Origin: Weeksellaceae bacterium
GTDB taxonomy: Bacteria > Bacteroidota > Bacteroidia > Flavobacteriales > Weeksellaceae
Reading direction: 5' to 3'
Assembly (NCBI GenBank): GCA_022013695.1
Contig: JAKLPS010000003.1
Span: 1-54,372, forward strand
DNA: 54,372 bases
Shown here: piece after piece, positions 25,400 through 34,173 of the stretch
Layout: every line of letters begins with the position of its first letter
How positions within the stretch are numbered: position 1 is the stretch's first letter
Made by a program: the position numbers and the translations under genes
Notes under the pieces: model-generated
The model's input: only the letters and a program-made list of their open reading frames with translations
What the model was told of the DNA's origin: nothing
Databases searched by the model: none

Positions 25400-26323
25400 T
25401 TATAACTTTTTTGAACGGACAATATAAATGGGACGATCCTTCATCTGCTTGAATATCTTGCCCATATAAATTCCCAAAATCCCGAGTATAATCAGCTGTA
25501 CGCCGCCAAAAAAAACGATGGTCATTATGAGCGAGGCCCAGCCAGAAATTTGAGTTCTATGAATAAAAGCGTTGATGACGTACGGGATGTACAACAGCGG
25601 CAACAGTGAAAAAAAGAAGCCCAAATATGCCGCCAGATAAAGCGGTTTCACGCTGAAAGCCGTTATTCCCGTGAAAGCAAATTTGATCATTCTTTTGAAA
25701 CTGTACTTACTGCTGCCGGAAAAACGATCTGCTGCTACAAATGGAATCGCAAACTGCTTGAATCCCACCCACTTGACTAATCCGCGAAGAAAAATATCGG
25801 ATTCTCCAGAATTTCGGATGACCTCTACCACAGAAGCATCCATCAAACGAAAATCCGAACTGCCTTTTTCCAGCTCTACATCGGACAGGCTGGATAGCAA
25901 GTAATAGAAAAAATCGGAGCTTTTTCTTTTGAAATAACTTATGTTTTTGGAATATTTGCGGATCGTATAGACGATGTCGTACCCTTGCTCCCATTTCTGA
26001 ATCATTTGCAAAATCATCTCCGGAGGATGTTGCAAATCGCCATCCATTGAGATTACGGCATTGCCGTCTGCAAAATCCAAACCGGCCTTCACGGCATTTT
26101 GATGACCAAAATTTCGGGAAAATTCTATATACTTAACTTCAGAAAATTTCTCGGCGAGATCTTCTAAAATCGACTGAGTCCTATCTCGGCTGCCATCATT
26201 AATAAAAATAATGTCGTAATCATAGCCTGACGTGGATTTGAAAACCTCCGCAACGGCTTGTCTGATCTGAGGAATATTTTCTTCCTCATTAAAAGCTGGG
26301 ACTACTATTGAAATTTTTTTCAT
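25400..26323 (-). CDS. Glycosyltransferase family 2, DPM1/GtrB-like
   Basis: A 307-residue GT-A enzyme: ISIVVPAFNEEENIPQI start, FINDGSRDRT, and the DxD-type MDGDLQHPPE near residue 98. The second half has FLRGLVKWVGFKQ and two transmembrane segments (about 225-290) separated by a short loop, as in GtrB-type polyprenyl-phosphate glycosyltransferases. It would charge a polyprenyl phosphate with a sugar that the adjacent GT87 protein could use outside the membrane. Its start overlaps the upstream GT87 stop (TGATG). Confidence 0.9.
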   Translation of the reverse strand: MKKISIVVPAFNEEENIPQIRQAVAEVFKSTSGYDYDIIFINDGSRDRTQSILEDLAEKFSEVKYIEFSRNFGHQNAVKAGLDFADGNAVISMDGDLQHPPEMILQMIQKWEQGYDIVYTIRKYSKNISYFKRKSSDFFYYLLSSLSDVELEKGSSDFRLMDASVVEVIRNSGESDIFLRGLVKWVGFKQFAIPFVAADRFSGSSKYSFKRMIKFAFTGITAFSVKPLYLAAYLGFFFSLLPLLYIPYVINAFIHRTQISGWASLIMTIVFFGGVQLIILGILGIYMGKIFKQMKDRPIYIVRSKKL

Positions 26324-27492
26324 CAGTCTAATTTATAATCTTGCTCGAAATCTTTGGTCAGCAGTTCATACATCACGCGAAACCAAATCAAAATACAAGG
26401 AATTGCTTTCGTAGAATATTTTATAAAAACGTCTTCTTTAATTGCTTTCGGAAACAGATCCGAAAATGCAAAACAAGTGAAAATCATCACGAAAACCAAT
26501 AATCCAATATCAATTTTTGAAATTTTCTGCTGCATCAGAAACCAAATCGCGACGCCAGAAACCGCAATAATGTAAGTTGGACTTTCTGAACTGGAACTGA
26601 ATAATACGATAAATAATAAAGTGGAAGCCAAAATCATCAACTGAAATGGTAGAAATTGATATTGCTTTATCCTAAAATAGGGCAGCATAAATAAGGCAAA
26701 TCCCGGAACTAGAAATAATAGGTTGGAGATATCTGCCTTCCCCAAAACACGCCGTACCACGCCCATCAAGGAATAATCTTGGCGACTCGTCAAAGATTGA
26801 TTTGATAGATTTTTTTCGGTCAAAGAATGGTACCAATCTGCGTAGGACTGAACGCCAAACTGGGGACTGGAAATAAACATCGGAAGAACAAAAAATAGAA
26901 TGGCAATAGTAAGAAGCGAAATGATAAATCTTGTTTTGTTTTTGATAAAGAAAAAGCCAGACAGGCCGACGATCCCGTAAACTTTGACAAAGGTTCCTAT
27001 GAGAATTGCGAAAGCTGATCTTGCTTCTTTTCTTTGATAAATGTAAATTGCGGATAACATTAATAATCCTGTCAATATCATATTAAACTGAAAATAGGTG
27101 GCTGCCGTGATGAATTCCTGGAGGCAAAGCCAGCCGAAAAAAGACTTTTTTGCGTCTGAAAAGGGAAGTTTGTAAATGGCAAAGAGAAAAACCAAGGTGC
27201 TGGCCACGTTCCACAAAACAGCGCCAAAAGCGTCTGGCAGCAATGCAAAAGGTGCAATTAAAAGACTGAAAAAAACACCGTAATGATTGCTGTCAAAAAA
27301 CAAATCTGGATATTGCAGAAAGATATTTCTCTCTTGCAATGTATTATAAAACACACCTTTGAAAATGAGATAATTATTGTAACCGCCAGTTCCTCTTTTA
27401 TATTTGGTGTAAGCCGTAATAGCCGCAACAATAATATAAATCACAAAAATAATCCGATAATCCGAAATGAATTTCAAGAACTTCTGTTTCAC
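26323..27492 (-). CDS. GT87 (DUF2029) family integral membrane glycosyltransferase
   Basis: A 389-residue protein with about ten membrane segments. The early segment YNNYLIFKGVFYNTLQERN and YPDLFFDSNHYGVFFSLLIAPFALLPDAFG are characteristic of the DUF2029/GT87 family, which uses polyprenyl-phosphate mannose-like donors. The start codon is GTG at 27492; no in-frame ATG is available before the first conserved block. First gene of the four-gene cassette. The pairing with a GtrB-like GT2 supports a lipid-linked donor route, which is inference. Confidence 0.82.
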   Translation of the reverse strand: MKQKFLKFISDYRIIFVIYIIVAAITAYTKYKRGTGGYNNYLIFKGVFYNTLQERNIFLQYPDLFFDSNHYGVFFSLLIAPFALLPDAFGAVLWNVASTLVFLFAIYKLPFSDAKKSFFGWLCLQEFITAATYFQFNMILTGLLMLSAIYIYQRKEARSAFAILIGTFVKVYGIVGLSGFFFIKNKTRFIISLLTIAILFFVLPMFISSPQFGVQSYADWYHSLTEKNLSNQSLTSRQDYSLMGVVRRVLGKADISNLLFLVPGFALFMLPYFRIKQYQFLPFQLMILASTLLFIVLFSSSSESPTYIIAVSGVAIWFLMQQKISKIDIGLLVFVMIFTCFAFSDLFPKAIKEDVFIKYSTKAIPCILIWFRVMYELLTKDFEQDYKLD

Positions 27493-27515
27493 GATGCTTT
27501 CATAGGTTATTAATT

Positions 27516-27560
27516 AAAAAATGTCATCCCAATAAGAAGTTTAGTTCTCATTAGAATGAC
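27516..27560 (-). terminator. Long hairpin terminator of dapD
   Basis: A 16-bp stem (arms 27523-27538 and 27545-27560, including several G-U pairs on the minus strand) with a 6-nt loop, followed by six T on the minus strand. The arms begin GTCATTCTAATG and end GGGATGAC, so it may also be a palindromic repeat element serving as terminator. Confidence 0.8.
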
Positions 27561-27586
27561 AAATATAAGTTTAAAAACAACAGGAC

Positions 27587-28399
27587 TTAGACTGCCACAT
27601 TATTTTCCCGCAAAGCATCATTAAGAGAGGTTTTTTTATCGGTCGATTCTTTCCTTTTCCCGATGATCAGGGCGCACGGTACTTGATATTCGCCTGCAGG
27701 AAACTGTTTTGTATAACTTCCCGGAATTACAACGGAACGTTCTGGAACATAACCTTTGGTTTCGATTGGTTCAGATCCTGTAACGTCTATAATCTTAGTA
27801 GACATCGTCAAACAGACATTCGCACCCAAAACAGCTTCTTTGCCCACACGGACACCTTCCACAACTATACAACGAGAACCAATAAAAGCATCATCCTCGA
27901 TGATTACCGGCGCTGCCTGCAAAGGTTCTAAAACGCCGCCAATTCCCACACCGCCACTCAAATGTACATTTTTACCAATCTGCGCGCAACTTCCAACCGT
28001 TGCCCAGGTATCTACCATCGTTCCGGAATCGACGTAGGCGCCAATATTGACGTAAGAGGGCATCAAAATCACGCCGCTGGCGACAAAACTGCCGTGTCTT
28101 GCGATGGCATGCGGCACTACTCGGACGCCTTTTTCGGAATAGTTCTTCTTCAAAGGAATCTTGTCGTGGAATTCGAAAGGACCCACTTCTATGGTTTCCA
28201 TCGTTTGGATTGGGAAGTACATTACGACACCTTTCTTCACCCATTCGTTGATCTGCCAGCCGTTTTCCGTAGGTTCGGCTGTTCTCAGCTCTCCCGCATC
28301 CAGCTTTGCAACCACTTCTCTCACCGCAGTTTGGTACTCTTCCTCCTTCAAAAGTTCGCGCTGATCCCACGCTTTTTCGATTTTTTCCTGTAGAGACAT
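27587..28399 (-). CDS. dapD: Tetrahydrodipicolinate N-succinyltransferase
   Basis: A 270-residue enzyme of the succinylase branch of lysine and diaminopimelate synthesis, using succinyl-CoA. The N-terminal helical domain is followed by a left-handed beta-helix with hexapeptide repeats (GVILMPSYVNIGAYVDSGTMVDTWATVG, SGGVGIGGVLEP, IGSRCIVVEGVRVGKEAVLGANV). Length and motifs match E. coli DapD closely. It makes precursors for both protein lysine and peptidoglycan. Confidence 0.97.
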   Translation of the reverse strand: MSLQEKIEKAWDQRELLKEEEYQTAVREVVAKLDAGELRTAEPTENGWQINEWVKKGVVMYFPIQTMETIEVGPFEFHDKIPLKKNYSEKGVRVVPHAIARHGSFVASGVILMPSYVNIGAYVDSGTMVDTWATVGSCAQIGKNVHLSGGVGIGGVLEPLQAAPVIIEDDAFIGSRCIVVEGVRVGKEAVLGANVCLTMSTKIIDVTGSEPIETKGYVPERSVVIPGSYTKQFPAGEYQVPCALIIGKRKESTDKKTSLNDALRENNVAV

Positions 28400-28455
28400 A
28401 TTTTTAAATGATAATTAATGATAATTGATTTTTTTGACTAGAAACAAGGTTGGCG

Positions 28456-28490
28456 CAAAAATAATAAAACTAAAGCACACTTCTCGCAAA
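28456..28490 (-). promoter_or_regulatory. Candidate dapD promoter inside the end of the NlpC/P60 gene
   Basis: TTTG (28490-28487), 23-nt spacer, TATTTTTG (28463-28456) on the minus strand, a good consensus match. The -33 part lies inside the final codons of the upstream gene, so dapD may be transcribed on its own. Confidence 0.45.
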
Positions 28491-29036
28491 AAGAAATGCT
28501 TTGTTCCAATAGGCTTCGTTGAGCGATGAGATGATGACCCCTTTCGACGTGGACGAGTGGATGAAAGTGACTTCGCCATTAGTTGAAATATCGTGAACAA
28601 TGCCCACGTGTGTGACGGCGGATCCGCCGGCGGTTGCAAAAAATAAAAGATCGCCCGGTTTCACCGCAGAAATATTGATGGCAGATCCTGTCTTCCCCTG
28701 ATCCTGAGAGCGTCTTGGCATTTTGAGATTATTCTCATCAAACACTTTGCAAACCAAACCGGAGCAATCGAACCCTGCTTTGGTATTGCCGGCGTATTTG
28801 TAAGGCGCACCCAGATAGCTTTCTGCATCGCTGACGACGGACGCTCTCTTGCCGGAAACATTGCCAGAATAAGCCGATTTCAATTTTTTGAGATTGGTAG
28901 ATGACGTATTTGTCGGCTTTTTATAGGAATATTTTTTTGCAGACTTCGAAGCTGCGCAAGATAGTAGAACGATTGAAAATAGAATTACCAAGGCCCATCT
29001 TTTCATAAATAAGATTTTAATCAACTTGTTCTCCAT
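28470..29036 (-). CDS. NlpC/P60 (C40) peptidase lipoprotein
   Basis: Peptidoglycan endopeptidase of the NlpC/P60 family. The catalytic Cys is in AGFDCSGLVCKVF (C91 from the first ATG) and the His in AVTHVGIVHDI, as in Spr/MepS enzymes that cleave cross-links. A lipobox LLSC at residue 27 indicates a lipoprotein. Two starts are possible: ATG 29036, or ATG 29006 (MKRWALVILF), which gives a standard lipoprotein signal peptide and is my preference. Probably acts in the periplasm during cell-wall growth. Confidence 0.9.
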   Translation of the reverse strand: MENKLIKILFMKRWALVILFSIVLLSCAASKSAKKYSYKKPTNTSSTNLKKLKSAYSGNVSGKRASVVSDAESYLGAPYKYAGNTKAGFDCSGLVCKVFDENNLKMPRRSQDQGKTGSAINISAVKPGDLLFFATAGGSAVTHVGIVHDISTNGEVTFIHSSTSKGVIISSLNEAYWNKAFLFARSVL

Positions 29037-29270
29037 TTTTTAGTTTAGAAAATTAGATGAAAGGTTGTGAGCTTGTTATCATAAATTTTTTCGATTATTT
29101 TTGAAAGAACTGTTCGTGAAAATGTGTTGTATGATAAAGTAAATGGATTGCTTACTCTATAAAGTAACAAAAATAGAACACACCGTCAAATTGAGCAAGA
29201 TTTTGCATTAAAACTTTAAGGTGACTCAACAAAATGTTTCTATCAATCTCTAACAATCCTGACAAAAAAA

Positions 29271-30053
29271 TTAAAAATTCTTTACCAATCCGATTCCGAA
29301 ATTTTTGTTCTGATAAAAAGGCATTACCATCGTTTGTAACTGACCGATTTTCCCGTCTAAGAGCCGATTGATCGTTGGATAAAGCCAATAAGCGATTTCC
29401 GTGGAAGCAATCCCAAAACCTGCACCCGCAACAACATCACTGAACCAATGTTTATCATTCATCAGCCGGTAAACTGCTGTGAACACTGCAAAGGAATATC
29501 CTGAAATGCCCAACAGAAAATTAGAATCTTTGTATTCTCTGAACATGAACTGAGCCGATGCAAACGCAAAGGCCGAATGCCCAGATGGGAACGAGAGATT
29601 GTCGGACCCATCTGGTCTTTCCTCTTTGGTGATATGCTTCAAAGGCACGACAAAGGCCGACGCTATCAGTAAAGACGTTCCATAAATAAGCGTTCTTTCT
29701 TTAAAGTTATGCTGGCCTCGAACTCCCAAAGCATTGAGACCATAGACCAGGATTCCTGGTGCAAACTGCGTATAATTATCCAATTTGATATGATCCGGCT
29801 GATGCTCATTGATCTCGTTGCGCGTCGAAAAGTTCAATTGCTTCAGCGCATCTATCTTCAAGGTGGCCACACCGTAAGAAATAAAAACGGCTGGAATAAT
29901 CAATTTTTTGTAACTCAATTGATGTGTCTTATCCAAAAGTGATTTTTGAAAAATGCTAACGGCCGAATCACTTTTTGACACCAAACTATCCTGAGCAAAA
30001 AGATTTTGAAAACTCAATAAGACAAAAAACAAACTTGCAAACATATTCTTCAT
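29271..30053 (-). CDS. PAP2-family phosphatase
   Basis: A 260-residue membrane-associated phosphatase with an N-terminal signal or anchor (MKNMFASLFFVLLSFQNLFAQ). The three PAP2 signatures are present: KHITKEERP (K-x6-RP), FPSGHSAFAF (PSGH) and RLMNDKHWFSDVVAG (R-x5-H-x3-D). The family dephosphorylates lipid phosphates such as undecaprenyl pyrophosphate or phosphatidate. It is 45 bp downstream of the LtaS-like gene, so the pair could be co-transcribed and act on envelope lipids. Confidence 0.9.
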   Translation of the reverse strand: MKNMFASLFFVLLSFQNLFAQDSLVSKSDSAVSIFQKSLLDKTHQLSYKKLIIPAVFISYGVATLKIDALKQLNFSTRNEINEHQPDHIKLDNYTQFAPGILVYGLNALGVRGQHNFKERTLIYGTSLLIASAFVVPLKHITKEERPDGSDNLSFPSGHSAFAFASAQFMFREYKDSNFLLGISGYSFAVFTAVYRLMNDKHWFSDVVAGAGFGIASTEIAYWLYPTINRLLDGKIGQLQTMVMPFYQNKNFGIGLVKNF

Positions 30054-30098
30054 GGGACTGGTATTTGACTAAATTTAATTTTTAAATTTTGATTCTCC

Positions 30099-32078
30099 TC
30101 AGTTGGCAGTGCTTTTCATCTTTCCATTTTTGAAGCGTTCGCTCGCGGTCTGGTAGTACGAAATGGTTTCGGAAACGAGATCGTTGCTTTTAGTTTTCGT
30201 CTCGATCAGTTCCTGTTTATTTCCGGACATACGAAATTGTTTGACTCTTTTTCGGTCATCAATCTGGGTGAAGATATTACCCTTCAGCATCCCCAAAGTT
30301 CTGTAATTGCCAAGGAAAGCCCTTTCTTCGCCCTTCTTGGTGTGATTAATATCTTTTCCGTACAAGCTGGTTTTGTAACTCCAACCCAGATATCCAAACA
30401 AAGTTGGCATTAAATCAATCTGAGACGTCAAGCGGTCAATTTTTTCACTTTTATTCGGAAGATTGTAAATGATGGCCGGGATGTGATGATTTTTGGGGTT
30501 GATTTCCCAACGGCCGGCACTATTGGCACAATGATCTGCAACGATCACGAAAACGGTATTTTTGAACCAAGATTTGGTTTTGGCTTCGTCCAAAAATTTT
30601 CCCAACGCATAGTCTGTATATTTCACTGCTCCATTTCTGTTGCCCTGCGGCAGATCTATCTTTCCGGACGGAAACGTGTAGGGTTTGTGGTTAGAAGTGG
30701 TCATCACGAATTGGAAAAATGGTTTTCCAGATTTGCTGTTTATATCGGCATATTTTATCGATTGTTTGTAAAGATCTTCGTCACAAATTCCCCAGGCATT
30801 CTCGAAACTCACTTCGCTATCAGAGATCGGGAATCGCTTCGTTTTGATATCATCGGACAAGGCATTTCCTCTGTTTCTATCGACAATATCGAAGCCTTGA
30901 CCACCGAAAAAATTGTTCATATTATCAAAATAGCCATCGCCACCGTAGATAAAATAAGGCTGATAATTCTTCTTTTGAAGGATTGTTGAAATGGAGAACA
31001 AATTTTGATTATTGGGTCTTCTCACAATGCTGTTTCCGGGCGTTGGCGGGACCGACAGGGTCAAGGCTTCCATCCCGCGGACCGTTCGGGTTCCTGTGGC
31101 ATATAGATTGGTGAAGAAAACGCTTTGCTCTGCCAGTCGGTCGTAGTTGGGTGTGATGTGATCTTGGTTGCCAAATGCCGTGATGAACTCGCCGCTGAAG
31201 CTTTCTATGGTGATCAAAATGATATTGGGCCTCTGTTCGCTATTGCCATTCGTAATCCTGGAAATATCATCCGGCTTATCGGAAGCGTAGGTTTGATTAT
31301 CCTGCAAAAGCTTTGGTTTCAAAATGTTGTAAGCTTCTTTGTCAGAAAGTTTTGGATAGAAAGTGTTATAGTCCAATTCGTTGGCTTTGAACGCTGTAAA
31401 AAAAGAGAAAACACCGTTTTTTCCCAACTCATTCACGACCAAATTACTATTGGATTCTGCCTGCTTATTTTTCATAAATAATCCCAAACCTACGGCAATG
31501 ATGATAAAAGGAAAAGCAAATCCTGACCGAACAGCGAGGGATCTTTTGTCCGTAAATGTATAGCGAACAGCCCCGATTTTTTTAAGCCAAAAAAGCGTTA
31601 ACGCAACTAAGGCAATCAGAATGGCAAAAATCAACGGAAGCGGATAAGACTGATTGATGTTCTGAACGACTTCGAAAGTATAAATCAAATAATCGACCGC
31701 GATAAAATTGAACCTAACGCCAAACTCATCCCAAAACGGAATCTCGGCCAAAAGACTGAAATAGATGATGATCAGAATTAAAATCAAATAGAAATAGGTA
31801 AAAATCCTGTCGAACAAACAACCGATCCACTTTTTTGGGAAAATGAACAGATAAATAGCATATAAAATTAAAAATAATGCGCCCACAGCGAGATCAAAAA
31901 AGAATCCTGTGAAAAATGCGCGTGCAAGTGGAACAATGCTAAAATCCACATCCTTGGACGACCAAACGAGAAATACAAGCCTGACGACGAAGGAAAGCAC
32001 CACGTAAAGACTTAATATGGAGAATAATACCGAAAATCTGCTTTTGAACAGCCTGGCAAAGAATGCTTTTGGAATCAT
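30099..32078 (-). CDS. LtaS-like sulfatase-fold phosphotransferase
   Basis: Inner-membrane protein with five N-terminal transmembrane segments (to about residue 200) and a large periplasmic sulfatase-fold domain. It shows ITIESFSGEFITAFG (metal-binding Glu), a nucleophile Thr in YATGTRTVRGMEAL, and VIVADHC near the C-terminus. Gram-positive relatives transfer glycerol phosphate to lipoteichoic acid. Bacteroidota lack that polymer, so here a phosphoglycerol or phosphoethanolamine transfer to an envelope glycan or lipid is more likely (inference). The frame extends to ATG 32171, but the extra 31 residues are basic and not hydrophobic. ATG 32078 (MIPKAFFARLFKSR) gives a normal start. Confidence 0.85.
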   Translation of the reverse strand: MIPKAFFARLFKSRFSVLFSILSLYVVLSFVVRLVFLVWSSKDVDFSIVPLARAFFTGFFFDLAVGALFLILYAIYLFIFPKKWIGCLFDRIFTYFYLILILIIIYFSLLAEIPFWDEFGVRFNFIAVDYLIYTFEVVQNINQSYPLPLIFAILIALVALTLFWLKKIGAVRYTFTDKRSLAVRSGFAFPFIIIAVGLGLFMKNKQAESNSNLVVNELGKNGVFSFFTAFKANELDYNTFYPKLSDKEAYNILKPKLLQDNQTYASDKPDDISRITNGNSEQRPNIILITIESFSGEFITAFGNQDHITPNYDRLAEQSVFFTNLYATGTRTVRGMEALTLSVPPTPGNSIVRRPNNQNLFSISTILQKKNYQPYFIYGGDGYFDNMNNFFGGQGFDIVDRNRGNALSDDIKTKRFPISDSEVSFENAWGICDEDLYKQSIKYADINSKSGKPFFQFVMTTSNHKPYTFPSGKIDLPQGNRNGAVKYTDYALGKFLDEAKTKSWFKNTVFVIVADHCANSAGRWEINPKNHHIPAIIYNLPNKSEKIDRLTSQIDLMPTLFGYLGWSYKTSLYGKDINHTKKGEERAFLGNYRTLGMLKGNIFTQIDDRKRVKQFRMSGNKQELIETKTKSNDLVSETISYYQTASERFKNGKMKSTAN

Positions 32079-32220
32079 AATATCAATTTTTTTTTGAAGT
32101 TCTCTTTTTGCAGCGCTTTTTAGAACGCATTTTTTGAATTCCAAATTTAAGTAAATATTGAGGATTTTCATTCTTTGAATTTACAATTTAACGCCACACG
32201 GCGACTACAATTTTGGGCGC

Positions 32221-32249
32221 AAAAAAATCCTTACAAAAAATTGTAAGGA
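32221..32249 (-). terminator. Terminator of tRNA-Ala
   Basis: Arms TCCTTACAA (32228-32236) and TTGTAAGGA (32241-32249), 4-nt loop, with seven T on the minus strand. It directly follows the tRNA. Confidence 0.85.
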
Positions 32250-32259
32250 CATGCTTAAG

Positions 32260-32333
32260 TGGAGAATACGGGGATCGAACCCGTCACCTTTAGACTGCCA
32301 GTCTAACGCTCTAGCCAGATGAGCTAATTCCCC
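32260..32333 (-). tRNA. tRNA-Ala (anticodon GGC)
   Basis: The cloverleaf is complete: acceptor GGGGAAT/ATTCTCC with the G3-U70 wobble pair that is the identity element for alanine, D arm AGCTCATCTGGCTAGAGC, anticodon stem TTAGA/TCTAA with loop CTGGCAG giving anticodon GGC, and T arm ACGGG/CCCGT with loop TTCGATC. Discriminator A. CCA is not encoded. Confidence 0.95.
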
Positions 32334-32549
32334 TTTTTTGGAATTGCAATGATAAGGATTTTATGATTAATTACAAACTTAATGACGATATTTCAACAAA
32401 AAAATCGGATCCAAAGAATTTTGAACCCGACTTCTGTAAAACGTAAAATTTAAAAATATGAAATCGACATAAGCCGAAATTAACGATAAATAAACCGATT
32501 AAGCGGAGATAACATCTGACAAATAAAATAATAAAATTTACAGATGAAA

Positions 32550-32777
32550 TCAATTTTGACTTGATTTTAAATACTCATCGATGATCTCAAACGCCCTTTT
32601 TTCGTCTCGAAGATCCACTTTTATAAAAGTATTGGTCGCAGTGGGCGTCGACAGAAAACTGAGATAAGCGTTTTCTACATCGCATTTTATTCCTGCATCT
32701 TCCAGCTTAGACTTCATCAGCTGGATCTCCTGGGGGCTGCTGCTTTCGTAAACAGAGACTCTTGTGGTGGCATCCAT
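32550..32777 (-). CDS. DUF2007 domain protein
   Basis: A 75-residue cytoplasmic protein. VSVYESSSPQEIQLMKSKLEDAGIKCDVEN and INVxLxD-type end (IKVDLRDEKRAFEIIDEYL) match the small DUF2007 domain (putative signal-transducing protein, GlnB-like alpha/beta fold). The function is not established. It sits alone between the lat gene and tRNA-Ala. The roughly 215 bp between it and the tRNA show no gene. Confidence 0.8.
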   Translation of the reverse strand: MDATTRVSVYESSSPQEIQLMKSKLEDAGIKCDVENAYLSFLSTPTATNTFIKVDLRDEKRAFEIIDEYLKSSQN

Positions 32778-32842
32778 AATTCAGATTTTGATGTTAATAA
32801 GGAATAGCAATTTAGCAAAAAAATATCAAAAGCAGAAATTCT

Positions 32843-34162
32843 TTATATTAAATTCTCAAAAATTGAATCTATCTTGTCTAAAACGGTCTGGATTTCTGCT
32901 TTCGTTACATTAAGATGCGGGCGGAATCTGATCGACTTGTCGCCACAACCCAACACAATGACGCCTTCTTTGTAAAGCCTTTCCCTAAGTTGGTTGCGGC
33001 TTTCAGGATCTTTGAGGTCAAAGGCGCACATCAGTCCTTTTCCTCTGGAAGCGAAGATGTTTTCCGGATATTTTTGTTCTATTTTTAATAATCCATCTAA
33101 TAAAAATTCGCCGACAACTTTGGCATTTTCCAACAGATTTTCATTTTCGATAATTTCTAAAATCAACTGAAAACGAAGCATATCGATGAAATTGCCGCCA
33201 AAAGTAGAGTTAATTCTCGAACTTTCTTGGAAAACGTGGTGTTCCACTTCGTCCAGTTTTTCTTTATTAGCCAATATCCCGCAGACCTGGGTTTTTTTGC
33301 CAAAAGCAATCACATCCGGAGTGATTCCCAAATGCTGGTAAGCCCACATTTTCCCCGTCATTCCGATGCCTGTTTGAACCTCGTCCAGAATCAAAAGAAT
33401 TTCGTTTTCGTCGCAGATTCTTCTTAATTCTACAAAAAACTCATTTCGGAAATGATTGTCACCACCTTCCGCTTGGATGGGTTCGATAATGATACACGCC
33501 ACCTGATCCGGATTCACCAAAATAGCTTCCTGGATGTGAAGCAACGCCATTTGCTCGTGCTTGATGGTTTCTTCCAGATTCTCTTCCGTGATTGGGAAAT
33601 TAAGTTTTGGATTGGTAATTCTTGGCCAATCAAATTTTGGGAAATATTGGTGTTTTCTTGGATCAGAGGTGTTGGTTAATGACAAGGTATAACCACTTCT
33701 CCCGTGGAAAGACTGTTTGAAATGAATGACTAAATTAGCTTCTTTATCGATATCTTTCTGCCAGTTTTTTCTTGTTTTCCAATCGAAAGCCGTTTTCAAA
33801 GCGTTTTCTACAGCCAATGCGCCGCCTTCTACAAAAAAGCAATAAGGCAATTCTTTTGGGATTGCCACTCTGGAAAAAACCTCCATAAAATCGGCAAATT
33901 CCTGCAAATAAACATCGCTCAAAGTGGGTTTGTAAATCGCCATTTTTCCCAGCCAATTCGCTTTTTCCAAAATGTAAGGATGGTTGTAACCAACGGAAGC
34001 CGACGCAAACATCGAGAACATATCAAGATATTCTGTGCCCGTCAATCGGTCAACGATGTAAGAACCGTGGGATTTTTCATAATCCATCACAAAATCGAAA
34101 CCGTCTGCTAGGATGTGTTTTCCGAGGGTTTCTTTTACTTTATTCTCTGTAGTTGTTATCAT
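32843..34162 (-). CDS. lat: L-lysine 6-transaminase
   Basis: PLP-dependent class III aminotransferase, 439 residues, moving the epsilon-amino group of lysine to 2-oxoglutarate and giving 2-aminoadipate semialdehyde. Family blocks include DYEKSHGSYIVDRLTGTEYLDMFSMFASASVGYNHPY, LIIDEVQTG-like ILLILDEVQTGIGMTG, and the PLP lysine in AFGKKTQVCG (about residue 285). An aldehyde dehydrogenase that could oxidise the product is two genes upstream on the same strand, supporting a lysine catabolic unit. Confidence 0.93.
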   Translation of the reverse strand: MITTTENKVKETLGKHILADGFDFVMDYEKSHGSYIVDRLTGTEYLDMFSMFASASVGYNHPYILEKANWLGKMAIYKPTLSDVYLQEFADFMEVFSRVAIPKELPYCFFVEGGALAVENALKTAFDWKTRKNWQKDIDKEANLVIHFKQSFHGRSGYTLSLTNTSDPRKHQYFPKFDWPRITNPKLNFPITEENLEETIKHEQMALLHIQEAILVNPDQVACIIIEPIQAEGGDNHFRNEFFVELRRICDENEILLILDEVQTGIGMTGKMWAYQHLGITPDVIAFGKKTQVCGILANKEKLDEVEHHVFQESSRINSTFGGNFIDMLRFQLILEIIENENLLENAKVVGEFLLDGLLKIEQKYPENIFASRGKGLMCAFDLKDPESRNQLRERLYKEGVIVLGCGDKSIRFRPHLNVTKAEIQTVLDKIDSIFENLI

Positions 34163-34173
34163 ATTTTGTATTT

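Noticed and set aside
30099-32171. Longer start (32171) for the LtaS-like protein
   Set aside because: The extra 31 residues are basic and precede a normal membrane start at 32078.
32334-32549. Minus-strand frame of 60 codons between tRNA-Ala and the DUF2007 gene
   Set aside because: AT-rich, no domain, and extends into the neighbouring gene's 3' end; I see no gene in this gap.
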